Shown here one piece after another: positions 1 to 6,769 of a stretch of 21,678 nt of DNA; the first letter of the stretch is position 1; each line of letters starts with the position of its first letter. The notes below the pieces were generated by a model, which had not been told where the DNA came from, ran no database searches, and was given only the letters and a program-made list of their open reading frames with translations. The position numbers and the translations under genes were made by a program. The DNA lies in IMG/VR virus record IMGVR_UViG_3300025217_000002, positions 1 to 21,678 of that record; one strand, 5' to 3'. The stretch comes from a virus.

Positions 1-384
1 CAGCCGGTCCAGTTCGGCGAGGCCCATGGCCAGGCCCTTGGCCAGCGCCTTGGCGCGCTGCTCGGGCGTCGGCTCCTTCCAGAACAGATCGGCGAAGGGC
101 CAGCTTTCCGGGATGTCGCTGGGCGCGCGCGTTTCGTCGGGGCGCAACTCCAGATCGATATAGGTGTCGATGTAGCTTTTGGCGCCCAGCGCCAGCTCGG
201 CCTCCTGATAGCCCATGTCCGTGTCGGGCAGGTAACCGTGGACCTCGATCTGCTCGATGCGCTCGCCGATCAGCATGCGCAGGGCCGGGCCGGCGAGGAA
301 GGCCAGGGTCGCTTCGCTGTTGGCGGTGGCGATGGGCGGCAGGGGCGCGAGATGCAGCGCCTGGGGAATGAAGGGATCAGTCAT
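1..384 (-). CDS. Hypothetical early phage protein, partial (C-terminus outside window)
   Basis: The frame is open from an ATG at 384 to the left edge, giving at least 128 residues (starts MTDPFIPQALHLAPLPP). It is the last visible gene of the minus-strand early operon, and its start overlaps the end of the upstream gene by 8 bases (ATGACTGA), which suggests translational coupling. The visible part is acidic and soluble, with no membrane segment and no motif I can name; the region after residue 100 is helical and rich in Ala, Lys and Leu. Its high-GC codon use matches the other phage genes. I do not recognise the family. The coding call is supported by the long open frame and the overlap, not by homology. 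Confidence 0.75.
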   Translation of the reverse strand, partial: MTDPFIPQALHLAPLPPIATANSEATLAFLAGPALRMLIGERIEQIEVHGYLPDTDMGYQEAELALGAKSYIDTYIDLELRPDETRAPSDIPESWPFADLFWKEPTPEQRAKALAKGLAMGLAELDRL

Positions 385-586
385 GGTGAGACGGTTCCTG
401 TTCATGGGAAGGGAGATCGGCGCTCAGATCGCCACGATGGGTGAGTGATCCGTAATGGATGGCGCCGGGCGCCATGGGCTGACGCGACCAGCTGACATGA
501 TCGCCGGGGGCATATTCGCGCGTGTCGCGCGCTTCGCCGGGCCAGCGGTCCGATGGGCAGTTGGGCAGGAGCCCTTCGCCGCTCAT
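377..586 (-). CDS. Hypothetical small phage protein (69 aa)
   Basis: This short gene reads MSGEGLLPNCPSDRWPGEAR and ends in a hydrophilic His/Ser-rich tail. A longer reading of the same frame exists upstream, but it would overlap the upstream gene almost entirely; the ATG at 586 forms a 4-base ATGA overlap with that gene's stop, so this start is preferred. It overlaps the downstream gene by 8 bases. No domain is recognised. Being in a chain of overlapping genes is the main evidence that it is translated. Confidence 0.6.
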   Translation of the reverse strand: MSGEGLLPNCPSDRWPGEARDTREYAPGDHVSWSRQPMAPGAIHYGSLTHRGDLSADLPSHEQEPSHHD

Positions 587-837
587 TGGGGGAGCCTCTG
601 GTGCGCCGCTCCGCTCGAACGGCCGGCAGCGATTGCGACCCGAGCCGAAGCCGTGAGACAGATGGGCGTGCCGCGCTTCACATTGCCCAGAAGCGCCTGC
701 GCCCTGACGGCGCACCAGAGGTCGCGGCGCGTGCAGCCCAGGCCGGTTTCCAGATCGGAAACGGACATGGGCACGCCGCAGTCGAAAAGATGGACGAGCA
801 GGGCCTGCTCGATCGGTGCTCGGTCGATCCGGGTCAT
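583..837 (-). CDS. Hypothetical small protein, possibly winged-helix-like (84 aa)
   Basis: The 84-residue product (MTRIDRAPIEQALLVHLFDC...) has a compact helical N-terminal part (residues 7-50). Its pattern of helix, short turn, helix and basic residues resembles a small winged-helix or DNA-binding fold: an ALLVHLFD helix, a VSDLETGLG segment, then a CTRRDLWCAVRAQALLG segment followed by a short wing. This is a fold impression, not a family assignment. It starts in an ATGA overlap with the upstream micro-gene and ends in an ATGA overlap with the downstream gene. It may be a small regulator or modulator of the early operon. Confidence 0.65.
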   Translation of the reverse strand: MTRIDRAPIEQALLVHLFDCGVPMSVSDLETGLGCTRRDLWCAVRAQALLGNVKRGTPICLTASARVAIAAGRSSGAAHQRLPQ

Positions 838-953
838 GATGCCATCCAGTGCAGGACAAGGATCAGCAGCTGACCGCCGCCGATCAGGGTGATGCCCGCG
901 GCCGCGCCCATCATCTGCGCGGTGAGCGGATCGGGGCCGAGCTGGCCGTTCAT
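834..953 (-). CDS. Tiny single-span membrane protein (39 aa)
   Basis: This gene is too short for most gene callers. It begins MNGQLGPDPLTAQMMGAAAG and continues with a hydrophobic run of about 20 residues (roughly 17-37, including ITLIGGGQLLILVL) that would span a membrane once. The ATG at 953 overlaps the upstream stop as ATGA, and its own stop overlaps the next start as ATGA, so it fits exactly into the coupled operon. Position right after the immunity region and size suggest a phage-encoded inner-membrane peptide, but I recognise no family. Two such peptides lie side by side. Confidence 0.55.
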   Translation of the reverse strand: MNGQLGPDPLTAQMMGAAAGITLIGGGQLLILVLHWMAS

Positions 954-1048
954 GCGAAGAAGGCCAGCGTGAAGATGATGACGAGGCCGATCGCGCCGGC
1001 GGCGTCGAACGGTTCCTGGCGCACGCGCCCGAGCATGTGGCGCAGCAT
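950..1048 (-). CDS. Tiny membrane protein with C-terminal hydrophobic tail (32 aa)
   Basis: The 32-residue product starts MLRHMLGRVRQEPFDAAGAI and ends in a hydrophobic stretch (GLVIIFTLAFF) reaching the last residue. This is the layout of a basic cytoplasmic N-terminus with a tail anchor. The start at 1048 lies one base past the upstream gene's stop (1050-1052), and the stop overlaps the next gene's ATG as ATGA. A longer reading of the same frame extends to 1390 but would lie wholly inside the upstream gene, so the short form is chosen. Function unknown. Confidence 0.5.
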   Translation of the reverse strand: MLRHMLGRVRQEPFDAAGAIGLVIIFTLAFFA

Positions 1049-1049
1049 G

Positions 1050-1508
1050 TCAGGCGGTCCGCCGGGGGAGCGCCGCGACGAGCGCATGGGCATTGGCGGC
1101 AAGTTCCCTTGCCGCCGTCTTCGCCTCGATCGCGTCATCCCGAACCCGCTCGGCGGGTGCCCGGAAATTGTCGAACCATTCTTCCACCCGCGCGCGGGGG
1201 AAGAGCGAGCGCCGGATGATGGCGCGCGCGCCCCGCGCCAGCGTGCGCTCGCCGCGATGGGTGATGAAGCGCGGATTGCGCGGATCGGGGAAGCTGTAGC
1301 GCTCATTGAGCAGTCGCACCTTGTCGATGATGCAGCGCCAGCTTTCGCCGGCAATGCCCAGACGCTGGGCGATTTCGACAAGGCCCACATCGGCCTGCCG
1401 CGGGGCCACCGCCGGCAAGGCCGGGATGGTCAGCGGCGCGGGTGGAATGACGGCCACAGGGGCCGGCCCACTAGCCGGAAATGGGAGAATATTCGACGGG
1501 GGTGTCAC
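1050..1508 (-). CDS. First gene of the leftward early operon, putative DNA-binding protein (152 aa)
   Basis: A GTG at 1508 is chosen as start because a perfect AGGAGG (1514-1519 on the opposite strand) precedes it by five bases. The same frame could begin at a GTG at 1553, but that codon lies inside the operator and has no ribosome site. The first 35 residues are a Pro/Ala-rich linker (VTPPSNILPFPASGPAPVAV). The rest is helical, with a segment around residues 42-60 (VGLVEIAQRLGIAGESW) resembling the first helices of a helix-turn-helix, and a basic segment near residues 92-112 (RTLARGARAIIRRSLFPRAR). A regulatory or excisionase-like role is possible but unproven. The promoter and two operator-like sites lie just upstream. 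Confidence 0.7.
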   Translation of the reverse strand: MTPPSNILPFPASGPAPVAVIPPAPLTIPALPAVAPRQADVGLVEIAQRLGIAGESWRCIIDKVRLLNERYSFPDPRNPRFITHRGERTLARGARAIIRRSLFPRARVEEWFDNFRAPAERVRDDAIEAKTAARELAANAHALVAALPRRTA

Positions 1509-1535
1509 ATATGCCTCCTGTTTAAGGGAGGCCAA

Positions 1536-1564
1536 TATGTGCCTATTTGACACATTGCCGTCAA
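1536..1564 (-). promoter_or_regulatory. Leftward early promoter (PL-like)
   Basis: Read on the minus strand, a TTGACG -35 box (1564-1559) is followed after four bases by the 17-bp operator at 1538-1554. The local sequence GGGCTTGAC...AATGTGTCA-ATAGGCACAT is almost the same as at the rightward promoter (2121-2152). No convincing -10 box is visible; at 17-bp spacing the hexamer is CACATA. Repressor bound at the operator would cover the core promoter. Confidence 0.55.
1538..1554. promoter_or_regulatory. Operator-like site O1
   Basis: TGTGCCTATTTGACACA, an imperfect inverted repeat with TGTG/CACA ends, inside a 19-bp ATGTG...CACAT frame. It lies just downstream of the -35 of the leftward promoter. 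It matches O2 at 16 of 17 positions and is nearly the inverted form of O3. Confidence 0.75.
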
Positions 1565-1572
1565 GCCCAAAA

Positions 1573-1589
1573 TGTGCCTATTTGTCACA
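1573..1589. promoter_or_regulatory. Operator-like site O2
   Basis: TGTGCCTATTTGTCACA, one base different from O1 and 35 bp from it start to start. It lies upstream of the leftward -35 box (1559-1564), so two sites bracket that box, an arrangement typical of cooperative repressor binding. Confidence 0.75.
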
Positions 1590-1678
1590 TGCTTGTGTGG
1601 CCATTGGCGCGCGCCATGGGGCCTTGGTGCGAGGTGCGACCCGGTTGAGTTTGTTTTACTTGTCGGGCTTGCCTGATA

Positions 1679-2062
1679 TCAGCGAAGGTCGTCGTTCGCG
1701 GCGCGCTTCTGCTGGTCGGTCTCGGGGGCAAATGTGCTGGCAATATCAGCGACCCGGTTACGATCGCCGCTTTCCATGCGTCGCATGTTGTCGATAACCG
1801 ACTGTTCCTGGGCGGAAAGGCGATTGGGGAAATGATCGTCGGTCAGGAAGTCGGCCACCGAACAATTCAGTATCCGGGCTAGGCGCTCCATGGTTTCGAG
1901 GTCGAGCTTTCGCACGCCGCGTTCCATGTTGGACAGGTGCGTGTGGGTCATGCCCATATGTTCCCCCAGCTGCACCAGGGTCATGTTCGCTTGTTTGCGC
2001 ATCGCGCGCAGGCGGTTCGGCAATTTGTCCATGGGAATGAAATGTAAGATAATTGCAGGCAT
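1679..2062 (-). CDS. XRE-family phage repressor (CI-like), no peptidase domain (127 aa)
   Basis: An XRE helix-turn-helix covers about residues 16-73 (MRKQANMTLVQLGEHMGMTH, then THLSNMERGVRKLD and a final helix ending in CSVADFL). The Cro/CI family binds operators as dimers. The C-terminal 45 residues are short and hydrophilic with no S24/LexA-type serine-lysine peptidase, so RecA-stimulated self-cleavage is not expected. The ATG at 2062 is chosen because an AGAGGGGG ribosome site lies nine bases before it; an internal ATG at 2032 lacks one. The gene sits between two outward promoters that share its presumed operators, the position of a lysogeny repressor. Its own promoter should lie in 2063-2130; TTGTCA (2129-2124, minus) is a weak -35 candidate. 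Confidence 0.85.
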   Translation of the reverse strand: MPAIILHFIPMDKLPNRLRAMRKQANMTLVQLGEHMGMTHTHLSNMERGVRKLDLETMERLARILNCSVADFLTDDHFPNRLSAQEQSVIDNMRRMESGDRNRVADIASTFAPETDQQKRAANDDLR

Positions 2063-2123
2063 CAATGCAGACCCCCTCTTGGTACATTTGGGCCGCGACT
2101 TTTCAGAATGAAAGCATCGGGGC

Positions 2124-2152
2124 TTGACAATGAATGTGTCATATAGGCACAT
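2124..2152 (+). promoter_or_regulatory. Rightward early promoter (PR-like)
   Basis: A consensus -35 box TTGACA (2124-2129) is followed after five bases by the operator at 2135-2151. The -10 is not clear. The arrangement copies the leftward promoter, so one repressor can switch off both early operons. Confidence 0.6.
2135..2151. promoter_or_regulatory. Operator-like site O3
   Basis: TGTGTCATATAGGCACA; read on the other strand it is TGTGCCTATATGACACA, differing from O1 at a single central base. It lies directly after the -35 of the rightward promoter and before the Cro-like gene. An ATG at 2134 is part of this operator and is not taken as a start codon. Confidence 0.75.
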
Positions 2153-2160
2153 CCTTTGCC

Positions 2161-2493
2161 ATGCCAATAGAAACTGCCGCTGTCCCAATTGAGGATTCCG
2201 CCCTTCGCGCCTGGCGCAAATCGCGATCGCTGACGCTGGTCGAAGCGGCTGACCTGGTGCCGACGACGCATAGCGTATGGTTGCGCTGGGAGAGCGGGGA
2301 GCGCGACCCGAATGGAGGGTCTTTGCGGCGGCTTTCCGAGGTGACAGGCCTGACCACAGACCAGATCTTGAAGCTGACGCCCCACAATATCGAGCCCCAT
2401 GGCACTGGCCCGCAACCCCAAGACCCTGCCGGTGCCAACCTGGCGGAGGAGGATGCCGCACGCGCCTCCTCCGCCTCTTTTCCGAAGGGATAG
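2161..2493 (+). CDS. Cro-like XRE-family regulator (110 aa)
   Basis: Residues 12-65 form a helix-turn-helix of the Cro/C1 type (ALRAWRKSRSLTLVEAADLV, then SVWLRWESGERDPNGGSLRRL and VTGLTTDQILKL). The last 40 residues are a low-complexity Pro/Ala/Ser tail. It is the first gene rightward of the operator, divergent from the repressor gene, which is the standard position for Cro. The ATG at 2161 is chosen because the upstream ATG at 2134 is inside the operator; the ribosome site is weak (AGG at 2145-2147), so a near-leaderless or poorly translated message is possible. The role as early-lytic regulator is inferred from position and fold. Confidence 0.8.
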   Translation: MPIETAAVPIEDSALRAWRKSRSLTLVEAADLVPTTHSVWLRWESGERDPNGGSLRRLSEVTGLTTDQILKLTPHNIEPHGTGPQPQDPAGANLAEEDAARASSASFPKG

Positions 2494-2496
2494 GCC

Positions 2497-3576
2497 ATGG
2501 CCGGGGGGCAGGATATCGCCGTCGCGGATATCGCGCAGATGCTGGCGCCGCATGCCGCCGCCGTGTGCCGGCAGGTCTTGCCGGCGGGACGCGAGGAAGG
2601 CGGTTTCTATTGCGTCGGGTCGATCGACGGCGAACCGGGCAGCAGCTTGAAAATCTATCTGCGCGGCGCGCGGCAGGGGCGATGGCGCGACTATGCCGGC
2701 GATGCGCGCGGCGATCTGCTCGAGCTGGTCGCGCAGGCGGCCTATGGCGGCGACAAGAAACCGGCGATCGACTGGTGCAAGGCGTTTCTGCGCATAGCCG
2801 AGCTGACGCCCAAACAGTTCAAGGAAGTGCGGCGCAAGGCGATCGCGTCGGCCGAACGGCAGCAGCGCGAGCAGGCCGAGGCCGACGCCAAGTCGCGCCG
2901 GCAGGCCCGCGCCCTGTGGCTGTCATGCGAGCCGATCGCCCAGACGGCGGGCCAATATTATCTGGAGGCGCGCGGGATCGATTTCGGCCTGCTGGGCCAT
3001 ATCCCCGGCGCGCTGCGCTATGGCCGGGTCTATCATTCGACATTGAAGCGCGAGGCGCCGTGCCTGGTCGCGGCGATCATGCGCGGTGGCCAGCATGTGG
3101 CGACGCACCGCACCTGGATCACGCGCGAGGGCGGCACATGGCGCAGCATGAAGGCGGAGCTGGGCAAGCTCACCAAGATGACGCTGGGCCGATACTATGA
3201 AGCGGGCGGCTATATCCCTTTGTGGAAGGGGCTGAACGGCAAGGGCGAGATACCTGATGGCGCGTTCGAGCCGATCGCCATGGCCGGGCCGGTGCATTGC
3301 GGCGAGGGCATAGAGAATGTGCTGACCATCGCCCAGGTCGCGCGCGGCATCCCCGCCGCGGCTTCGGTGGCGCTGGCCAATCTGCGCCAGCTGCCCTTTC
3401 CGCACATCGTCTGGATCGCCGATCGCGACGCCGCCGACAGCAAGGCCACGGCCCTGCTGGAGAAGAATATCGCCGTGCAGCAGGGGATGGGCAAGCGGAT
3501 GCAATTCATCTGGCCCGATCCCGGCTTCAAGGATGTCAATGACCAGCTGATGGGGAAGAGGATGCGCGATGCGTGA
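2497..3576 (+). CDS. Toprim-domain primase-like replication protein (359 aa)
   Basis: The C-terminal half contains a Toprim fold: a glutamate in CGEGIENVLTI (Glu about 270) and a DRD motif in WIADRDAADS (Asp about 309 and 311), the acidic residues that bind metal in primases and topoisomerases. The N-terminal part (CVGSIDGEPGSSLKIYLRG, then RWRDYAGDARGDLLELV) matches the layout of phage and plasmid primases of the DUF7146/Toprim type, where it precedes a helical linker (residues 105-150). No cysteine zinc-finger is present, so it may lack the usual DNA-recognition domain. The next gene overlaps its end by eight bases, and a replication ATPase follows. It most likely primes phage DNA replication. 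The ATG follows a GAAGGGAT ribosome site. Confidence 0.85.
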   Translation: MAGGQDIAVADIAQMLAPHAAAVCRQVLPAGREEGGFYCVGSIDGEPGSSLKIYLRGARQGRWRDYAGDARGDLLELVAQAAYGGDKKPAIDWCKAFLRIAELTPKQFKEVRRKAIASAERQQREQAEADAKSRRQARALWLSCEPIAQTAGQYYLEARGIDFGLLGHIPGALRYGRVYHSTLKREAPCLVAAIMRGGQHVATHRTWITREGGTWRSMKAELGKLTKMTLGRYYEAGGYIPLWKGLNGKGEIPDGAFEPIAMAGPVHCGEGIENVLTIAQVARGIPAAASVALANLRQLPFPHIVWIADRDAADSKATALLEKNIAVQQGMGKRMQFIWPDPGFKDVNDQLMGKRMRDA

Positions 3577-4378
3577 CAAATTCGAGACCTATGGCCGCGA
3601 GCCGCGCATGCCGCTTTGGGCCAAGTTGTTGGGCGCCACCTATTGGGCCGGCGATGGTTCGGTGCGGACCAAGATCGGCGAAATCGGCTATCGCTATCGC
3701 ACGGTCGCCTGCAAGGCGGTCTATTATGGTGACAGCACGGATGAGGACCGGCCGAGCCTGATGTTGGGATTTGGCCTGTTCACATGGTTCGCGCCGATGC
3801 CACTGTGGACGCGACGTTTCTTTGCGGAGCGCGAGCTGGGCAGGGGCCGGGCGTCCTATGGCTTCAGTTCGTCGGACGATGGCCTGATGTTCTATTGGGG
3901 CCAGCGATCCGCGATCCTCTGGTGGCCGTGGGGCCTGGAGCATATCCGCACGGATTATCTGGGCACTGACATGCGCTGGCATGACGATCGCAGCCATCCC
4001 GAAAATCACTGGGCGCGCAAGCACCCTAATCCGCTGCATCGCTACGTCGGCCCGATTGGCCCTGAAAAGTGGAGCGAGGTCCATCCCTATCGCTACATGC
4101 TGCAGAATGGCACCGTGCAGGAAGTGCAGGCGACCATTACGCGCCGTCGTGCCTTTCATGGGCGCCGCTGGTTCGGGCCGATCCGATTTCGGCGGTTTAT
4201 TCGCTCGATCATGCCCAAGAAGGTCTTTGACAGTATCGACGTGCAGTTCAGCGACGAGGTTGGCGAGCGCGCCGGCAGCTGGAAAGGCGGTACCGTGGGA
4301 TGCAGCTATGACATCCTGCCAGAAGAAAGACCGCGATCCGCGCTGATGCGGATGCAGCGTGACCGTCGTTTTCGCTGA
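3569..4378 (+). CDS. Hypothetical phage protein (269 aa)
   Basis: This unknown protein is strikingly rich in aromatic residues (many Trp, Tyr and Phe; for example LMLGFGLFTWFAPMPLWTRR and ILWWPWGLEHIRTDYLG). It has a basic C-terminal third (RRRAFHGRRWFGPIRFRRF). No clear membrane-spanning helix is present, since charged residues interrupt the aromatic stretches. It overlaps the primase gene by eight bases and is followed within ten bases by the replication ATPase, so it is probably made together with them. Similar aromatic-rich proteins occur beside replication genes in alphaproteobacterial phages, by my recollection, but I know no assigned function. Confidence 0.75.
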   Translation: MRDKFETYGREPRMPLWAKLLGATYWAGDGSVRTKIGEIGYRYRTVACKAVYYGDSTDEDRPSLMLGFGLFTWFAPMPLWTRRFFAERELGRGRASYGFSSSDDGLMFYWGQRSAILWWPWGLEHIRTDYLGTDMRWHDDRSHPENHWARKHPNPLHRYVGPIGPEKWSEVHPYRYMLQNGTVQEVQATITRRRAFHGRRWFGPIRFRRFIRSIMPKKVFDSIDVQFSDEVGERAGSWKGGTVGCSYDILPEERPRSALMRMQRDRRFR

Positions 4379-4387
4379 TAGTCTATC

Positions 4388-6343
4388 GTGGCAAAATCAT
4401 CCGCACCCGGCCTGGAATCCGTCGCCGCCGCTGCCGCCGCACCGGTGGACGCGCCGCTGCTGGGCGACATGGCGCCCGCGCAGCGGCGCCGCCCCGACCC
4501 GTCCGCCACGGGCCTGCCGCCCGATTGCCCGATCATCGCGCTGGGCAAGTTCGGCAAGACCTATTTCTTCATCGACGACAATGGCCAGCTGGTCGATGTG
4601 TCGAGCCAGTTCACCAAGGGCGATATCTATTCGCTGTTCGGGCGCGATCCGGGCAAGGCCGACGCTCTGTTCCCGCAATATGGCAAGCCGGTGAAAGACC
4701 CGGCGACCGGCGACCCGATGATCGACGAATGGGGTGCGGCCGTGTTCGAGATCAAGGGGCTGGACCAGACCAAGGCGCAAAAGGCGCTGATCCGTGCGTG
4801 CAGCTGGGCCGGGATTTTCGATCCCAATACGCAGGAGCTGGGCCGCGGGGCGCATGTCGGCCGCGACGGCCAGCTGATCCTGCATTGCGGTGACAAGCTG
4901 CTGATCGGCGAGACGGTCGGATTGCAGGGGCAGAGGCGGGCGCCGCACTATGTCGAGCCCGGCCTGGTCGACAAGGCGGTGTTTCCGAGCGGCGCCGAGC
5001 TGCCGCCGCCGTCCGAGCGGCCGAGCGAGATCCGCGAGGCGACCGAGACGCTGCAGCTGTTCGCGCAATGGCATTGGCGCGAACCCAGCATCATGCCGTT
5101 GCTGCTGCTGGGTCAGTGCGCGGCGATGCTGATCCCCGGCGCGCTGCCCTGGCGCCCGCATATGTGGCTGAACGCCGCGTCGGGCAGCGGCAAGACCACG
5201 CTGATGAACATCATCGACTGGTTGATGGACGGATGGCGGCTGCGCGCCGAATCCGCGACCGAGGCGGGGATAAGGCAAATGCTGCGCCGCGACGCGCTGG
5301 CGGTGCTGATCGACGAGTTCGAGGCCGAGGCCGGCGACGACAACAAGATGAAGGTGTTGGGCCTGGCCCGCATTTCCAGTTCGGGCGGCACGGCGCTGAA
5401 AGGCAGCAGCGAGCATAAGGGGCAGAGTTTCACGGCGAAAAGCTGTTTCTTCTTCACCTCGATCCTGCACGCGCCGCTGATCGCGCAGGACCGCAACCGC
5501 ATCACCGTGCTGGACGCCCTGACCCTGCCGCAGGGCAGCAAGGAACCGGCGATCGTGCCCGATGTGATCCGCCAGCGCGGCGCGGCGATGCGGCGGCGGA
5601 TGATGGACCAGTGGCCCCGCTACCTGCGCACTTATGACCGGTACAAGCTGGAGATCCAGCGCGAGGGATTTTCGGCGCGGCATGGCGACCAATATGGCTC
5701 GTTGCTGGCCTGCGCCGACATGCTGCTTTACGACGACGCGCCGCATTCGGGCGACCTGGCCGACATGAACGCGGATGACGGGCGGGTTAAGCGCTATGTG
5801 GCGATGCTGCTGCCGATCATCCTGCAGGCCGAGGTGGACGGAGAAAGCGACCATGTGCGTTGCCTGCGCACGCTGACCACGCACAAGCTGCCCGCCGCGA
5901 GCGGGCTGGAGCAGGAAAGCGTGGGGCGGTGGATCGCCAAGGCGCTGACCGAGCGGGACGGCGCCCTGATCGACGAGAAGGCGCTGAACAAGCTGCGCAC
6001 CTATGGCCTGCGCCTGGTCAATGCCAAGCCGCCCAGCGCCAAGGCGAAGGACGCGCGGTGGGGGATTGAGCGCGATTTCACACCGTTCAAGTTCGTCTAT
6101 CTGGCGGTGTCGAGTGCCAAGGAACATAAGGGACTGGCCGAAGTGTTCGCCGCCACCGACTGGAAGGGCGGGGTTTGGTCGCAGTCGCTCAATCGCGTGA
6201 AGGGCAAGGCGGAGGCCGATGGCGCTGCGATCAGCCGCGTCATGGTGCGCTATGACGGCAATCCCGAAAGCTCGACCCTGATCCCGCTCAATCTGGTTGT
6301 CGAATGGGACCAGAAGGGGCCTTTGCCGGCGGAGGTGGCATGA
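4388..6343 (+). CDS. AAA+ replication ATPase/helicase-like protein (651 aa)
   Basis: Residues about 262-272 give a Walker A motif (NAASGSGKTTL) and residues 304-312 a Walker B (LAVLIDEFE). These define an ATPase core like that of phage and plasmid replicative helicases or DUF927-type proteins. The first 45 residues are a low-complexity Ala/Pro leader. The segment from about 47 (CPIIALGKFGKTYFFIDDNG) is an N-terminal domain often seen in such phage proteins, and the C-terminal 250 residues are helical. With the Toprim protein two genes upstream it probably forms a primase-helicase pair. The start is a GTG with no good ribosome site; an ATG at 4469 (residue 28) is an alternative. It ends in an ATGA overlap with the next gene. 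Confidence 0.8.
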   Translation: MAKSSAPGLESVAAAAAAPVDAPLLGDMAPAQRRRPDPSATGLPPDCPIIALGKFGKTYFFIDDNGQLVDVSSQFTKGDIYSLFGRDPGKADALFPQYGKPVKDPATGDPMIDEWGAAVFEIKGLDQTKAQKALIRACSWAGIFDPNTQELGRGAHVGRDGQLILHCGDKLLIGETVGLQGQRRAPHYVEPGLVDKAVFPSGAELPPPSERPSEIREATETLQLFAQWHWREPSIMPLLLLGQCAAMLIPGALPWRPHMWLNAASGSGKTTLMNIIDWLMDGWRLRAESATEAGIRQMLRRDALAVLIDEFEAEAGDDNKMKVLGLARISSSGGTALKGSSEHKGQSFTAKSCFFFTSILHAPLIAQDRNRITVLDALTLPQGSKEPAIVPDVIRQRGAAMRRRMMDQWPRYLRTYDRYKLEIQREGFSARHGDQYGSLLACADMLLYDDAPHSGDLADMNADDGRVKRYVAMLLPIILQAEVDGESDHVRCLRTLTTHKLPAASGLEQESVGRWIAKALTERDGALIDEKALNKLRTYGLRLVNAKPPSAKAKDARWGIERDFTPFKFVYLAVSSAKEHKGLAEVFAATDWKGGVWSQSLNRVKGKAEADGAAISRVMVRYDGNPESSTLIPLNLVVEWDQKGPLPAEVA

Positions 6344-6579
6344 GCGAGCGGAGCGAACTGCGCCTAGTCCATGGCGGTCGCAATCTGGTCGAGCTGCTGG
6401 AAGAGCAGCTGGCCAAGGTGAAGGCGGGCGAGGTCGAGATATTGGTTGTCGCTACGGTCGACACGGACAAGGTGCAGCGGTGGAGCTGGGCCTATGTCGA
6501 CGGGATCGACTTCGCTTGGGCGCGCATGGTCGCGGCCGTGGCAGGCGTGTCGCATGATCTGATGTCGGATGGTATTTAG
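6340..6579 (+). CDS. Hypothetical small protein, end of rightward early operon (79 aa)
   Basis: The gene begins in an ATGA overlap with the ATPase gene. The product (MSERSELRLVHGGRNLVELL...) has an N-terminal helix, a beta-rich centre (VEILVVATVDTD) and an aromatic segment (QRWSWAYVDGIDFAWARMV). It is acidic and has no recognised domain. The frame extends upstream as far as 6304, but that part lies inside the ATPase gene. A GC-rich palindrome directly follows, marking the operon end. Confidence 0.65.
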   Translation: MSERSELRLVHGGRNLVELLEEQLAKVKAGEVEILVVATVDTDKVQRWSWAYVDGIDFAWARMVAAVAGVSHDLMSDGI

Positions 6580-6600
6580 GCGGCGCCGATCGGCGCCGCC
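6579..6600. terminator. Perfect GC-rich palindrome between convergent operons
   Basis: The arms GGCGGCGCC and GGCGCCGCC flank a GATC loop, a 9-bp perfect stem. It overlaps the stop of the rightward operon and lies eight bases from the end of the leftward antirepressor operon. There is no U-tract on either strand, so it may work as a two-way terminator with Rho or as an RNA end stabiliser. Confidence 0.55.
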
Positions 6601-6607
6601 CTCATTG

Positions 6608-6769
6608 TCAATTATCGTTCGACCGCGATTTGAGCGGCACCGGCCGGGCTGGCACGGTGTCGCACATCAGCGCCATGATGTTGCGCTTGAAGCGGCGCGA
6701 GCTGACCGGGCGATAGAGGCCCGGCGCCGGGCGATGGAAGCGCAGGATATTGTCGTCGCCCATGTTCAT
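6608..6769 (-). CDS. Hypothetical basic small protein downstream of the antirepressor (53 aa)
   Basis: The product reads MNMGDDNILRFHRPAPGLYR and continues with a basic, Arg/Lys-rich second half ending in SRSNDN. The ATG at 6769 overlaps the antirepressor stop as ATGA; a second ATG at 6763 is also possible. The strong positive charge would suit nucleic-acid or protein binding. No family recognised. Confidence 0.55.
   Translation of the reverse strand: MNMGDDNILRFHRPAPGLYRPVSSRRFKRNIMALMCDTVPARPVPLKSRSNDN

Noticed and set aside
1503-1515. TGTCACATATGCC as a further operator copy near O1
   Set aside because: Only one arm resembles the operator and the sequence is explained by the ribosome site and start codon of the gene at 1508.
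1050-1553. Longer form of the first leftward gene starting at GTG 1553
   Set aside because: The start codon lies within operator O1, has no ribosome site, and a perfect AGGAGG serves the GTG at 1508.
2134-2493. Longer form of the Cro-like gene starting at ATG 2134
   Set aside because: This ATG is part of operator O3 next to the -35 box, too close to the promoter to be inside the transcript.
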